Assembly: GCA_018715395.1 (NCBI GenBank)
Contig: DVLQ01000198.1
Location: 1 to 32,820 of the forward strand
Length of the DNA stretch: 32,820 nt
Source of the DNA: Candidatus Coprocola pullicola
GTDB taxonomy: Bacteria > Bacillota > Clostridia > Lachnospirales > Anaerotignaceae
Reading direction: 5' to 3'
Shown: positions 18,675 to 27,850 of the stretch, one piece after another
How positions within the stretch are numbered: position 1 is the stretch's first letter
Layout: each line of letters starts with the position of its first letter
Translations under genes and position numbers: made by a program
The notes under the pieces: model-generated
Told to the model about the DNA's origin: nothing
Database searches by the model: none
Seen by the model: the letters and a program-made list of their open reading frames with translations, nothing else

Positions 18675-19612
18675 TTTTCTTCCTCTATTTTTTTACTGTC
18701 ATCGCCTTCTACTTCCAACACTTTTTTCATTGCCGCAATGGCTGTTTCAATTTGTTCGCCGTCTGGTTCTTGTGTTGTTATTTTTTGCAAACAAAGCCCA
18801 GGATAGCTTACCATAGCTACCAGCTTACTTTCCGAACTGCCCGCCCATCTTATCACTTCATAGGAAAGCCCGGCAATAAAAGGTACTAGTAATATACGGC
18901 TGACAAAACGCAGCATAATATTATCAGTCTGAACAAAAAATAATACTACCATACTAATAATCATCACAAGCAGTAAAAAACTTGTGCCACAGCGCTTATG
19001 CAGTCTTGTGCAAGTTTTGACATTTTCTACTGTCAAAGGCAGTTCTTTTTCAAAACAATTAATGGTTTTATGCTCAGCCCCATGATATTGGAACACTCTT
19101 TGTATTTCTTTCATTTTTGAAATGGCAAAAATATACGCCAAAAATATGCCAATTCGTATCAACCCTTCTACTACGCCTAATCCCCATGTAGGTATCACTG
19201 TTTTAAAAAAACCGCCCAACCAAACAGGAAGCATAAAAAACAATGCTACACTCAGCAATATAGAAATAAATACGCTAAAATAGATGATAAAATCATTGAC
19301 CTTATCTCCAAATTTATCCATAATCCATTTTTCAAATTTAGAAGGTTCTCCTTCCTCCATCATTGCCTCTCCTGCAATCTCTGCAGAACGCATCATAATT
19401 TTTGTACCTGTTACAAGAGAATCTACAAAAGCCGCCATTCCTCTAAATATAGGAAATGTAAAAATTTTATATTTTTTGGAAAGTCCCGTGCAATTTTTTT
19501 CTTCTAATGTAATACCGCCTTCCGGATTTCTTACCGCCATGGCATAGATTGTTTTTCCACGCATCATAACGCCTTCAATCACTGCCTGACCGCCAATACT
19601 TGTTCTTTTCAA
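18671..19612 (-). CDS. yqhQ: DUF1385 membrane protein, YqhQ family
   Basis: YqhQ-type proteins lie next to prmC/prfA or rpmE in many Firmicutes; their biochemical role is not established. The protein is 313 residues. Seen: the family opener GGQAVIEGVMMRGK, IFRGMAAFVDSL, two membrane segments at about 109-132 and 145-165, the HGAEHKTINCFE motif (a possible metal site), RCGTSFLLLVM, and two more membrane segments. The start is TTG at 19612 with GGGG 8 bases upstream; no ATG or GTG fits the conserved beginning. The C-terminus is an acidic-lysine tail. First gene of yqhQ-prmC-prfA. Confidence 0.93.
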   Translation of the reverse strand: MKRTSIGGQAVIEGVMMRGKTIYAMAVRNPEGGITLEEKNCTGLSKKYKIFTFPIFRGMAAFVDSLVTGTKIMMRSAEIAGEAMMEEGEPSKFEKWIMDKFGDKVNDFIIYFSVFISILLSVALFFMLPVWLGGFFKTVIPTWGLGVVEGLIRIGIFLAYIFAISKMKEIQRVFQYHGAEHKTINCFEKELPLTVENVKTCTRLHKRCGTSFLLLVMIISMVVLFFVQTDNIMLRFVSRILLVPFIAGLSYEVIRWAGSSESKLVAMVSYPGLCLQKITTQEPDGEQIETAIAAMKKVLEVEGDDSKKIEEEK

Positions 19613-19652
19613 TCAATCAACCCCTTTTGTGAAAGCTGTTTATTTATAAAAA

Positions 19653-19683
19653 AAGGCGGGATTGCATACATACCCCACCCTTT
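19653..19683 (-). terminator. Intrinsic terminator of rpmE
   Basis: On the minus strand AAGGGTGGG pairs with CCCGCCTT (one bulge, one wobble) and is followed by eight Ts. It lies just after rpmE and 40 bases before yqhQ, so yqhQ needs read-through or its own start. Confidence 0.8.
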
Positions 19684-19695
19684 CGACCTTCTATA

Positions 19696-19899
19696 TTATT
19701 TTCTGCCGTATTTTTTATTAAATTTCTCAACTCTACCGCCTGCTTCAACCAATAATTTCTGGCTGCCTGTATAAAATGGATGGCATTTGGAGCAAACTTC
19801 TACTCTAATTTCATCTTTTGTGGACCCTGTAACAAATTCATTTCCACAGTTACATTTTACTGTTACTTGATTATATTGTGGATGGATTCCTTCTCTCAT
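19696..19899 (-). CDS. rpmE: Ribosomal protein L31, zinc-binding form
   Basis: L31 bridges the two ribosomal subunits. From the ATG at 19899 the protein is 67 residues and opens with the classic MREGIHPQY. Cysteines CNCGNEF and [10 protein letters not shown] make the C+ (zinc) type, the form used when zinc is sufficient. AGGTG is 6 bases before this ATG; the ATG three codons earlier lies too close to that site. The gene sits between rho and yqhQ, a common Firmicute arrangement, and is followed by an intrinsic terminator. Confidence 0.96.
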   Translation of the reverse strand: MREGIHPQYNQVTVKCNCGNEFVTGSTKDEIRVEVCSKCHPFYTGSQKLLVEAGGRVEKFNKKYGRK

Positions 19900-20034
19900 G
19901 TAATTCACCTCTTTCTGTTGATCAATAATTTCGCATTATTTAAAGACAACGTTAGTAGTATAGCATAGTTTTTGTTATTTTGCAATATATTTTGAACAAG
20001 CTGTATTTCTTTTTTATGCTTTATCATAGCAGTG

Positions 20035-20195
20035 TACTTCTTGTAAACTACCTATAAAGCCAATAGGCTTCCAGATTCATCGACTTCGCAACTTACTATC
20101 TCTACAGTCATTAATTGGGGCAGTCCCTACTCTATACTTTTGGCTATTTTAATCCACTGTCTAAAGCCGGTGGGTTAAGGCAGCCTTATTTCAAA
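20035..20195 (-). mobile_element. Possible tnpB-type (IS605/IS1341) 3-prime remnant
   Basis: Between rpmE and rho the minus strand reads YRVGTAPINDC, resembling the tail of some IS605 TnpB proteins, followed by stops and by a small hairpin AAGCC-AATA-GGCTT at 20054-20067. A second imperfect hairpin with a CCACCGGCT arm lies at about 20150-20172. The 3-prime end of tnpB normally overlaps the guide RNA scaffold. Only a fragment remains and the reading is uncertain. Confidence 0.4.
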
Positions 20196-20204
20196 AAGCA
20201 TTGT

Positions 20205-21725
20205 TTATTTTTCTAATTTATGATCAAAAGTTTTTTCAAATCCTGGAAATCTGCCTATAAACTCTCTATTGTTTCCTGTCTTTTTCATCCATTCAATGAC
20301 ATTTTCTGTAATATCTGTACAAGCCATGCCGCTTGCTAATTTGCGTAAAGCAAAAATACAATCCATTTCTGTCTTTGTGAGCAATTTATCTTCTCTTCTT
20401 GTTCCGGAACGATTGATATCAATAGCCGGAAACACTCTTCTTTCGGCTAATTTTCTATCCAATACCAATTCCATATTACCAGTTCCTTTAAATTCTTCAA
20501 ATATCACATCGTCCATTTTACTGCCCGTATCAATCAACGCAGTCGCTAATATTGTCAAACTGCCTCCGTTTTCGATATTTCTGGCAGCTCCAAAAAATCT
20601 TTTGGGCATATGAAGTGCGGAAGGATCTAATCCTCCTGAAAGTGTTCTGCCACTGGGAGGAATAATCAAATTGTATGCCCTTGCCAATCTTGTAATACTA
20701 TCTAAAAGTATCACAACATCTTTTTGCTGTTCCACCATTCTTTTTGCTCTTTCCAAAACCATTTCCGCCACTCTTCTATGATGATCAGGTTCTTCATCAA
20801 ATGTAGAATATACAATATCTACATTTTTTCCTGTAATAGAACGCTGAATATCGGTTACTTCCTCCGGACGTTCATCAATAAGCAAAAATATCAAATGCAC
20901 TTCTTTGTGATTTTTGGTAATAGAGTTTGCCAACTGTGTCAGCAATATTGTCTTTCCCACTTTTGGAGGGGCTACAATCATACCTCTTTGTCCTTTTCCA
21001 ATAGGCGCAACCAAATCAATCAAACGTCCTGCTATAGAGGTGCGACCTGTTTCTAATTTCAGTTTTTCTTCAGGATAAATCGGTGTCAAATCTTCAAAAG
21101 AAGGGCGTTTTGCTGCTTTTTGAGGCAAATCGCCATTGACGCTTCTTACATATAGCAAAGCATTGAATTTTTCATTTTCTCTGGCAATACGAATGTTACC
21201 TCTTACGCAATCTCCTGTTTTTAGGTTAAAACGACGAATTTGTGACTGAGAGATATAAATATCTCCACTGCCTCTTAAAAAATTTTCGGCTCTTAAAAAA
21301 CCATAGCCATCAGGCATTACTTCCAGTATGCCTTCTCCAAGCATGCCACTGTCTAAAGATTGGTTTTCTTTTTTTTCTTCTTGGGAGATTGTTTGTTGTT
21401 GGATTTGTGGGATGTCTTCTTCTATTTCTTGGGAAAATACTTGATTTTGTTGTTTTGTTTGGATAGAAACATCATCTTCTGCAGTAAAAACAGCATCTTC
21501 GTCTTTTTGTTGTAAGCAAAAACCATATGCAGTCACATCTTTAATGGGTGACAGGGTTTGCTTTGGCGATGTTTCCGGTGTTTGATTGGTTATTTGATTT
21601 GATTGATTTTGTAACAGTTGTTCAATTAACTCATTTTTTCTTAACTTACTGACAGATTTTAAACCCATCTCTTTTCCCATTTGTTTTAATTCTACTAGGG
21701 TTTTTTGTGTCAAATCCTGCCCCAT
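20205..21725 (-). CDS. rho: Transcription termination factor Rho with Q/N-rich linker
   Basis: Rho is the hexameric RNA-dependent ATPase that ends transcription. From the ATG at 21725 (GGAGA 7 bases upstream; the ATG two codons earlier is one base from that site) the protein has 506 residues. Order: Rho_N helix-extended domain at about 1-40 ([12 protein letters not shown]), a linker at 40-125 rich in Gln and Asn, the cold-shock RNA-binding domain ([20 protein letters not shown]), then the ATPase with Walker A APPKVGKT at 252-259, [13 protein letters not shown], and Walker [17 protein letters not shown]. The linker is about a quarter Gln plus Asn, resembling the prion-like region reported for Clostridium botulinum Rho. 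Confidence 0.96.
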   Translation of the reverse strand: MGQDLTQKTLVELKQMGKEMGLKSVSKLRKNELIEQLLQNQSNQITNQTPETSPKQTLSPIKDVTAYGFCLQQKDEDAVFTAEDDVSIQTKQQNQVFSQEIEEDIPQIQQQTISQEEKKENQSLDSGMLGEGILEVMPDGYGFLRAENFLRGSGDIYISQSQIRRFNLKTGDCVRGNIRIARENEKFNALLYVRSVNGDLPQKAAKRPSFEDLTPIYPEEKLKLETGRTSIAGRLIDLVAPIGKGQRGMIVAPPKVGKTILLTQLANSITKNHKEVHLIFLLIDERPEEVTDIQRSITGKNVDIVYSTFDEEPDHHRRVAEMVLERAKRMVEQQKDVVILLDSITRLARAYNLIIPPSGRTLSGGLDPSALHMPKRFFGAARNIENGGSLTILATALIDTGSKMDDVIFEEFKGTGNMELVLDRKLAERRVFPAIDINRSGTRREDKLLTKTEMDCIFALRKLASGMACTDITENVIEWMKKTGNNREFIGRFPGFEKTFDHKLEK

Positions 21726-21797
21726 TATCATTTCTCCATTCTATTTTATTTTTATAAAATCATGTCTGCTTTTATTCTATTATATACATTTTTTCTG

Positions 21798-23009
21798 TTA
21801 TTTAGGTATTTTTATTCTTTCTCCTGCTTTTAAGTAGTCACTTTCTGTTTTACCATTTGCATCTAAAATCTTTTGGTATTGCGTGCCATCTCCATAAAAC
21901 TTCTCAGCCAACCCCCACCATGAAGTATCGCTTGCCGTTGTCGTATACCAATCAAAATTGCCTGTATCTGTAGTAGTTTCTTGGTTGCTTTGTGCATCAG
22001 GCTCCGTCGCCGTACCGCCATTTTTCAAAGCTTGCAATTCTTCTTCCAATTTTAATTTATCCATTTGCAATGTTTCATATTGGGTTTTCAAATTTTCATT
22101 TTCCGCAATGGTTTGTTCTGCTGTTTTTAGTTTTCCCCCCAAAGAGATGCATCGAAAACCCAAAAAACCAATTAAAACAATAGCAATGACAGAAAATATC
22201 ACACCAAATTTTTTGCTTGGACGAAATGTAATACGCTCTTCATCTTCATAGTCGTCGCTATATAATTCATTTAAGTCTAACTGCTTTGCCCCTCTTTCTA
22301 AATCAAAATCTTCAAAATTGCGGCTGCGTCCCCGTCTGCCTGTAGCAGTATGATGCTGCTCTTGTTGGGAATTTTTTGAAGGAAGTGTAATTTCAATTTC
22401 CTGCATCAAAGGACCACGACGTTCTCTTCTTTCTGATGCAGCAGTATAATCATCATATGTTTCATTTTGTTGGTAATTTGTATCATACATATCCTCCGTA
22501 TAAGGCATATATGCTGTGGTCTGTTCTGTATCATCATAGCCATTACTATAGTCAAAAGAAGAATCGTTTTGCTGCTGATTATCATACTGTGTAGATAAGC
22601 CAACTTGTGTCTGATAAATCGTTTCATCATATCCTGTTTCATCTTGATAATTTATTTGTGTATCATATGTATTTTGCTCTTGTTCTGTTTCTGATTGTAT
22701 TGGCTGAAATCTTGTTGTATATTGCTGTGCTTCTTCCTGATTTCTGCGACGCGTTCTTCTTCCAATAACAGTTTCTTCTCCTGCCGCACCGCTCCAATCA
22801 ATGCTTGTGGTATCTTGGCTTACTTGTGCCTGATCATTATTTTGTCTTGTTCTTCTGCGATATATTGTTGCACCATCTTGTTGTTCATTTTTTCCCATCA
22901 AAGGATGTGTTTCCATCAATATATCCACAACTTCCTTGGGTAAATCTTCATAAAGGTCGCTAGGTTCTGTTTTATCCCTATTATAACCATCATATCTTTC
23001 TTTTTCCAT
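21798..23009 (-). CDS. LysM-domain membrane protein with low-complexity cytoplasmic region
   Basis: The protein is 403 residues. Residues 1-260 are hydrophilic and low in complexity, rich in Gln, Asn, Thr, Tyr and Asp with clusters of Arg; one membrane helix follows at 268-286, a coiled coil at about 291-329, a Thr/Gln-rich spacer, and a C-terminal LysM module at 353-402 (WWGLAEKFYGDGTQYQKIL, ending GERIKIPK). LysM modules bind peptidoglycan, so I expect the C-terminus outside. The cytoplasmic region is likely disordered; its partner is unknown. GAGGAT lies 5 bases before the ATG. It has its own promoter and reads toward rho, 72 bases downstream, so the two may share a transcript. Confidence 0.85.
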   Translation of the reverse strand: MEKERYDGYNRDKTEPSDLYEDLPKEVVDILMETHPLMGKNEQQDGATIYRRRTRQNNDQAQVSQDTTSIDWSGAAGEETVIGRRTRRRNQEEAQQYTTRFQPIQSETEQEQNTYDTQINYQDETGYDETIYQTQVGLSTQYDNQQQNDSSFDYSNGYDDTEQTTAYMPYTEDMYDTNYQQNETYDDYTAASERRERRGPLMQEIEITLPSKNSQQEQHHTATGRRGRSRNFEDFDLERGAKQLDLNELYSDDYEDEERITFRPSKKFGVIFSVIAIVLIGFLGFRCISLGGKLKTAEQTIAENENLKTQYETLQMDKLKLEEELQALKNGGTATEPDAQSNQETTTDTGNFDWYTTTASDTSWWGLAEKFYGDGTQYQKILDANGKTESDYLKAGERIKIPK

Positions 23010-23132
23010 AAATTATCCTCCGCTTTTGGCTATCTGCTGTGTAATATAAAAAATCTTTTTGCTTAAGTAAAAAACACAGCTTATCATAACATTTTGTATG
23101 TTATATTCACAAAATACTTATTATATCTTATT

Positions 23133-23161
23133 ATTTTAACCATTCCAACTGCCAGTGTCAA
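23133..23161 (-). promoter_or_regulatory. Sigma-A promoter of the LysM gene
   Basis: On the minus strand TTGACA and TAAAAT are separated by exactly 17 bases, placing the start about 117 bases before the LysM ATG. Confidence 0.75.
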
Positions 23162-23249
23162 CATAATACAAACTTTTTAACCATTTTGTAAGCATTGTTT
23201 TTTATACTACTTTATTGTTCTACTCAAAAAATGATATTGTTTTATAATC

Positions 23250-23858
23250 AGAACCATACCTAAAAGATGTGGTTTTCACAACCCTATTAGGGCATATAAA
23301 ATAGTAGGCGCCCAAATAATGCTTTCACTTTATCTAAGCCTTACTGATAGGATTGCCGCCCTTAAAATGGTTCTGCTATTGCTTTTGCTTTGTATTTCAC
23401 TTGTTCTCTATTTGATAGCACTTTTCTTGTTCTCTTATGTATTTGTATATCGTTGTTGTATTCAGACCAACTGTACTCACATAGTAGTCGCTCTGAAATT
23501 TCTGTTTCCAAATTTATATTTTAAATTTACATGTGGGTTGCATATCCTCATAGCGTTCTTTCATTTCAAATATTCCAAAAATGATGATGCACTTTTGGAT
23601 GCTATCTCTGCCAAAAGATGTATATGATTCGACGTCCTATGTCCTTCTATAATTTGTATTATTTTGTATTTGTACAAATCTTTTATTATTTTTGGATATC
23701 TTGAGGCAATTATAAATGATTTTCATTCTGTATTTTGGAGTAAAAACGATAGGATACTTACACATCCATTTGCATGTGCTAAACTTTCCTCTTCCTCATA
23801 AAGCGAGCAATTGTGAAAACCGCTTTGCAGTCTTTGATACGAAAGTCATAATATCACA
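23250..23858 (-). mobile_element. Decayed IS200/IS605-type element, copy E (a distinct lineage)
   Basis: Broken TnpA on the minus strand between about 23800 and 23400: CKYPIVFTPKYRMKIIYN, then SNHIHLLAEIASKSASSFLE (HUH histidines kept), NLKYKFGNRNF and YYVSTVGLNTTTIYKYIREQ with the catalytic tyrosine kept, but in several frames with stops. An imperfect right-end hairpin lies at about 23252-23275. The YYVSTVGLN version differs from the neighbouring copies, so this is a separate IS lineage. It lies directly behind copy F in the same orientation. Confidence 0.68.
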
Positions 23859-23860
23859 AA

Positions 23861-24470
23861 CATCGGCTAAGCCGATAGTTTGCTATGCCTCTAGAAGGGG
23901 CTGTTACCGGCAACGTTTGTAAGCGTTTTAAAAGTCTGCCAAGCTCTCTACTTCCCCAACTGTCACCTTTGGCGGCTATTTTTATTTGTTTTTACGTTTT
24001 TACCCATAAACAGGGCAATGTATTCATTGAAAGGAATTGAATCTTGTATCCAGTGCTCCTTTCACTGATTATTCATGTATTTTTTGTGTTTTGCCTAACT
24101 ATATCCATATCATATCCTCTACACCAAAACGTTCTTTCATATTTGTATTTTAAATTTGCATCTCTATCAAAAATAATGAGAGAACTTTTCTCTTTCAAAT
24201 ATCCAGCTATTTCTGACATACTGTATTTGGGCAGTATATCAATGAACATATGTATATGATCTGAACAACATTCTGCCGCTATCATCTCTATTACTTTTCT
24301 TTCACATCTTTGTCTAAGTATTTTTCCTATTTCAGCTTTCATTTTTCCATATAGTATCTGTGTTCTATACTTTTGGGGAATACAATATGATATTTACATT
24401 CTGAACTTGTATGCGCTAAAGTTCCCTAATTCCCTTGACATATCCCAGGATTTTTATTGGTTTACCAATG
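23861..24470 (-). mobile_element. Decayed IS200/IS605-type element, copy F
   Basis: The right-end hairpin is at 23861-23878 (ATCGGC and GCCGAT arms) and the left-end hairpin at 24456-24469 (ATTGGT and ACCAAT). The inside matches copy G at 27167-27845 over its whole length. The left end starts one base after the T-tract of the terminator at 24471-24500. Confidence 0.78.
23990..24420 (-). pseudogene. tnpA: IS200-type transposase TnpA remnant (copy F)
   Basis: The best preserved transposase in the window. An open stretch of 89 residues holds MKAEIGKILRQRCERKVIEM, CCSDHIHMFIDILPKYSM with the HUH pair HIH, YLKEKSSLIIFDRDANLKYK and FWCRGYDMD. Upstream a stop interrupts YKFRM-ISYCIPQKYR. Downstream a frameshift separates the catalytic helix KYMNNQ, after which another stop occurs before the tail IPFNEYIALF. 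Inactive as it stands. Confidence 0.8.
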
Positions 24471-24500
24471 AAAAGACTCTGTATTTCAACAGAGTCTTTT
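24471..24500 (-). terminator. Intrinsic terminator of the three-helix membrane protein gene
   Basis: A perfect 11-bp stem (AAAAGACTCTG with CAGAGTCTTTT) around 8 bases lies 12 bases past the stop. The Ts on the minus strand lead straight into the left end of IS copy F. Confidence 0.82.
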
Positions 24501-24511
24501 TTCACACATCC

Positions 24512-26128
24512 TTATTTTACAGCCAATACCAAATAAACATTTCTTTCGGAATCTTCTATATATTCCAGCGTTATAGGGTCGCCAATCTGCTTTTGCAATA
24601 TACTTAAGTGGCTTTTTACCTCTACTTCAAACAAATCCTCTTTTCCATCAAGCATGATATAATACAGCGTATTTCCATCTGATACAATGTCTTTGATTGC
24701 AGTAATACTGCCTGTTATGGTTTTTGTTTTTTCTGTGCTGATTGTATCAATTCCACTGCCTTTCATCAAATCCACATATGTTTTTTCACATTCCGCAACA
24801 GTATCTCCTGTTGCCACAATCTGATATTTTTGTATATTTACCATAGCATATTTTTTCACAAGTCCCGCCCCATCTTTTAATGCCAGAAAATAGGTTGGTT
24901 CTCCCTCAATATTTAATAAAAGAGGAAATGTGGCTTTATATCCTAAATGCTGTACCTGTCCTTCAGCCGAAGACATTGCTGAAATTTCTTTTGCTCCGGA
25001 AATCAAATAATATCTTGTTTCTTTTGTTCTTTGATTCATCAGCACAAACCCTACATTGGATTCATCTCCTGTAACAGACGTAACGCCTGTATATACCCAT
25101 ACGTCATCTTCCAAAGCAATATAGTTATAGCCTTCCGTCGTTTGCAAACAATCTCTTTGTCCTAATATGCTGTTTAAAAAACCATTTTTTAACGTACCAT
25201 AATAATCATATTGCTGTATCAAAAGCCCTGCATCATATACCTCGTCAATCCATTGCGGTACATCTGCTACATCATAATAAATGTCCTCTCCTGTTACAGC
25301 ATTTACAAGTACAATACCTTTAATATCCGTTCCGCCAAACAAGCCGATGGTCTTTTGTTCTATTGGACAAATCCAATAAGGCGTACCGTTATCGTCAATT
25401 TCAAAATTATAGCCTCTAAACATAGCCGTAGGATAACGGAATCTTAAATATCTTTGAAGCTTTCTTCCAAAATGCTCCGCTGGAGAATATTTCATACCTT
25501 CTTGCAGTTTTACAAGCTCTACATCCTGTGTTGTCATATCAATACGAATATAAGCCGGAATGCCTCTTCCTCTATTGGTAAGCCATTTAATAATATCTCC
25601 ATATTCTAAGGGTATGACACGAACAGGCTTTGTCTGATAGTTAATTTGTGTATTGTAAGCTACGCTCACTTCATACTGGGAAACCATATCTACCATGCTT
25701 CCCATCTCTCTTTCTGCCAAACGTTCTGCAGAATCTTTATCCAAAATAGGAATTTGTGTATAATCCACTTCTTTGACGTCTTCTTTAAAATTGCTCGTTT
25801 CTACCTTTAATAGTTCATAATAAGCTTTTGAACGAATAATAGGAGAAGACAACAAAGACCCAATACAATAAAACAATGCAAATGCCGCAGGAATCAAAAG
25901 AAATTTTTTAAAAAGTTTTAACTTTTTTTCTTGCCCTTGTATATCCTCTCTGGAAAGCAGCTTTTCTACAATGCTCCAGAGATTTATCACAATTCCAACG
26001 CCTGCGGCTATCACAAGAAATACCCAAAAATCATTGGAATGAAAATTCAGCGCAGGCAACTGCCAATAAAACATACCAAACCACACCACTAATGTTATAA
26101 TAGGTGGCAACCATTTTTTACTTTTCAT
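24512..26128 (-). CDS. Conserved clostridial membrane protein of unknown function
   Basis: I do not know a function. From the ATG at 26128 (AGGCGG 6-7 bases upstream) the protein has 538 residues. Three membrane helices lie at about 7-24, 31-52 and 77-95, followed by a large domain of about 440 residues, predicted outside, rich in beta strands. Recognisable stretches are IPLEYGDIIKWLTNRGRGIP, PYWICPIEQKTIGLFGG, VPQWIDEVYDAGLLIQQYDY and DDVWVYTGVTSVTGDESNVG. I recall similar proteins in other Clostridia, variously named, with no assigned role. The domain has a PepSY-like feel (repeated strand pairs ending in TGE or TKE turns), which is only an impression. It diverges from a MecA-like gene. Confidence 0.75.
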   Translation of the reverse strand: MKSKKWLPPIITLVVWFGMFYWQLPALNFHSNDFWVFLVIAAGVGIVINLWSIVEKLLSREDIQGQEKKLKLFKKFLLIPAAFALFYCIGSLLSSPIIRSKAYYELLKVETSNFKEDVKEVDYTQIPILDKDSAERLAEREMGSMVDMVSQYEVSVAYNTQINYQTKPVRVIPLEYGDIIKWLTNRGRGIPAYIRIDMTTQDVELVKLQEGMKYSPAEHFGRKLQRYLRFRYPTAMFRGYNFEIDDNGTPYWICPIEQKTIGLFGGTDIKGIVLVNAVTGEDIYYDVADVPQWIDEVYDAGLLIQQYDYYGTLKNGFLNSILGQRDCLQTTEGYNYIALEDDVWVYTGVTSVTGDESNVGFVLMNQRTKETRYYLISGAKEISAMSSAEGQVQHLGYKATFPLLLNIEGEPTYFLALKDGAGLVKKYAMVNIQKYQIVATGDTVAECEKTYVDLMKGSGIDTISTEKTKTITGSITAIKDIVSDGNTLYYIMLDGKEDLFEVEVKSHLSILQKQIGDPITLEYIEDSERNVYLVLAVK

Positions 26129-26159
26129 ATTGTACCGCCTTTCTTTTGCCCTTTTTATT

Positions 26160-26188
26160 ATTATCACACTATACGAAAAATTTGTAAA
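26160..26188 (-). promoter_or_regulatory. Probable sigma-A promoter of the three-helix membrane protein
   Basis: On the minus strand TTTACA and GATAAT are separated by exactly 17 bases, about 25-30 bases before the ATG. Confidence 0.55.
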
Positions 26189-26446
26189 ATATATTATAAA
26201 ATATTTCCTGTATTTTTTCTAAAAAAGAAGTCTTTTTCTGTATGAATTATCCTCTTTACAGAAAAGCAAATATTGTTTATACTCTAAATAAAAGAAAATT
26301 TGCTTTTTGTAACGCCTTTTCTATCTCACATTTGTGTAACAATTATTGCATATTATTTGTATAATATAAAAAAATGTGTTATCATATAAATATATTGGTT
26401 TATCATAACTTTTTATAGAACGGATTTCAATAAGGATGTGATTGAA

Positions 26447-27097
26447 TTGAAAATAGAAAAAATAAATGAAAGTCAAATTAAACTAATCTTAACACAAGCT
26501 GATTTATCAGAACGCAACATCAAACTGGAGGATTTAACAATCCCTTCCGAAAAAACCCAAGCGCTTTTTCACGATATTATGGAAAAAGCTCTGGAAGAGT
26601 ATGATTTTATATCAGAAAACACCCCCCTTATGGTAGAGGCTGTTCCTGTTGGTTTAGACGGTATTATGATTATTGTAACAAAAATAGACAATAAAAATCA
26701 AGAAAATATTGGTCACAAATTACTTTCACAACAAAAAGACTTAAGACGTTTTAAAAGAAAACCTCTTGTATTTCAAGAAGGTGAAATCGATAAAAACAGT
26801 GATATTCTCATCTATTCTTTTGAAAAATTAGACGACGTCATTGATTTGAGTCTGCGTATTGCAGAGTCTTATCACGACGCCAGCTCTTTATATAAGCTGC
26901 ATAACAAATATTTCCTTGTGCTGCAAATGAAACAAGATGGAGATGAAAATAAAACAGAAGAATTGGAACTAATATTGGGTGAATATGGTCAAAAACATAT
27001 TTCCATTCAGCTTTCCAAATATTACTTATTAGAACATGCAGAAACCATTATAGAAAATAAGGCAGTTACATTGCTTTCTAAAAGCTTTGCTTGTTAA
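26447..27097 (+). CDS. mecA: MecA-like adaptor protein
   Basis: MecA-family adaptors bind substrates and deliver them to the ClpC/ClpP protease in Firmicutes. The N-terminal domain fits well: KIEKINESQIKLILTQADLS, DLTIPSEKTQALFHDIMEKA, and PLMVEAVPVGLDGIMIIVTK, the last matching the family block EIIVTK. A charged linker follows, then a C-terminal domain with DDVIDLSLRI. I place the start at the TTG at 26447 (216 residues), which lines up with the family's first residue; the GTG at 26438 lies one base from AAGGA and is too close. Substrate unknown, and the ClpC-binding ability of the C-terminal domain is inferred. Confidence 0.8.
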   Translation: MKIEKINESQIKLILTQADLSERNIKLEDLTIPSEKTQALFHDIMEKALEEYDFISENTPLMVEAVPVGLDGIMIIVTKIDNKNQENIGHKLLSQQKDLRRFKRKPLVFQEGEIDKNSDILIYSFEKLDDVIDLSLRIAESYHDASSLYKLHNKYFLVLQMKQDGDENKTEELELILGEYGQKHISIQLSKYYLLEHAETIIENKAVTLLSKSFAC

Positions 27098-27121
27098 TTT
27101 TAAAAAAATAGGGGCTTTGGG

Positions 27122-27154
27122 AAAGAAGTTTTTATTTTTTTAAATAACTTCTTT
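27122..27154 (+). terminator. Terminator-like hairpin after mecA
   Basis: AAAGAAGTT pairs with AACTTCTTT around a 15-base T-rich loop, 25 bases past the mecA stop. The right end of IS copy G starts 12 bases beyond. Confidence 0.55.
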
Positions 27155-27166
27155 ATTATCATCAGA

Positions 27167-27845
27167 ACCATCGGCTTAGCCGGTGGTTTGCTCTGCCCCC
27201 ACAAGGGCTGTTATTGGCATCTCTTTGAAAGTCCGCCAAACGCTCTACTTGCCCAACTGCCGCCTTTGGCAGCTATTTTTATTTCTACTTTTTCACCTGT
27301 AAACGAGTCAATGTACTCACTGAAACTAATTTGATCCGTCATATAGTCTTGTTTTAACAGATTATTGATATATTCACATATTTTTTTGTGTTTTTTCTAA
27401 CTGTATCAATGTCATATCCTCCACGCCAAAACGTTCTATTTCCATATTTATATTTTAAATTTGCATATCTATAAAAATAATACGACAACTTTTCTCTCTC
27501 AAATATCCAACTATTTCTTACATATGTACTTAGTCGGTATACCAATCAGCATATATATGATCCAGACAACATTCTGCCGCTATCATTTCTATTACTTTTC
27601 TTTCGCATCATTATCTAAGTATTTTCCCTATTTCAGCTTTCATTTTTCCATATAGTACCTGTTTTTTATACTTTGGTACGAATACAATATGATATTTACA
27701 TTCCCAACTTGTATATGCTAAACCATTCATATAAAAATCTCCTATGCTTTCTTATGTCTTATATAATGATAAGGAATTTTTTGCTTGAAGCTAAATCTCG
27801 CTGATTCTCTCAGCATAGTCAGAAGTTTTTATTGGGTTACCAAAC
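27167..27845 (-). mobile_element. Decayed IS200/IS605-type element, copy G
   Basis: The right-end hairpin is at 27167-27187 (ten pairs, one wobble), with an inner hairpin of C and G runs just inside. The left-end hairpin TTGGGTTACCAA is at 27832-27843. Same lineage as copies C and F. It lies directly behind copy H, in the same orientation, with only about 10 bases between the two hairpins. Confidence 0.75.
27211..27730 (-). pseudogene. tnpA: IS200-type transposase TnpA remnant (copy G)
   Basis: The start survives: AGGAG then ATG at 27730 and MNGLAYTSWECKYHIVFVPK, the usual TnpA opening. Two adjacent stops follow GKILR; the HUH region is damaged (LDHIYADW instead of HIHM); then come NLKYKYGNRTFWRGGYDIDT, the tyrosine helix in a shifted frame, and the tail DQISFSEYIDSFTGEKV. 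At least two stops and two frameshifts make it inactive. Confidence 0.78.
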
Positions 27846-27850
27846 AAACA

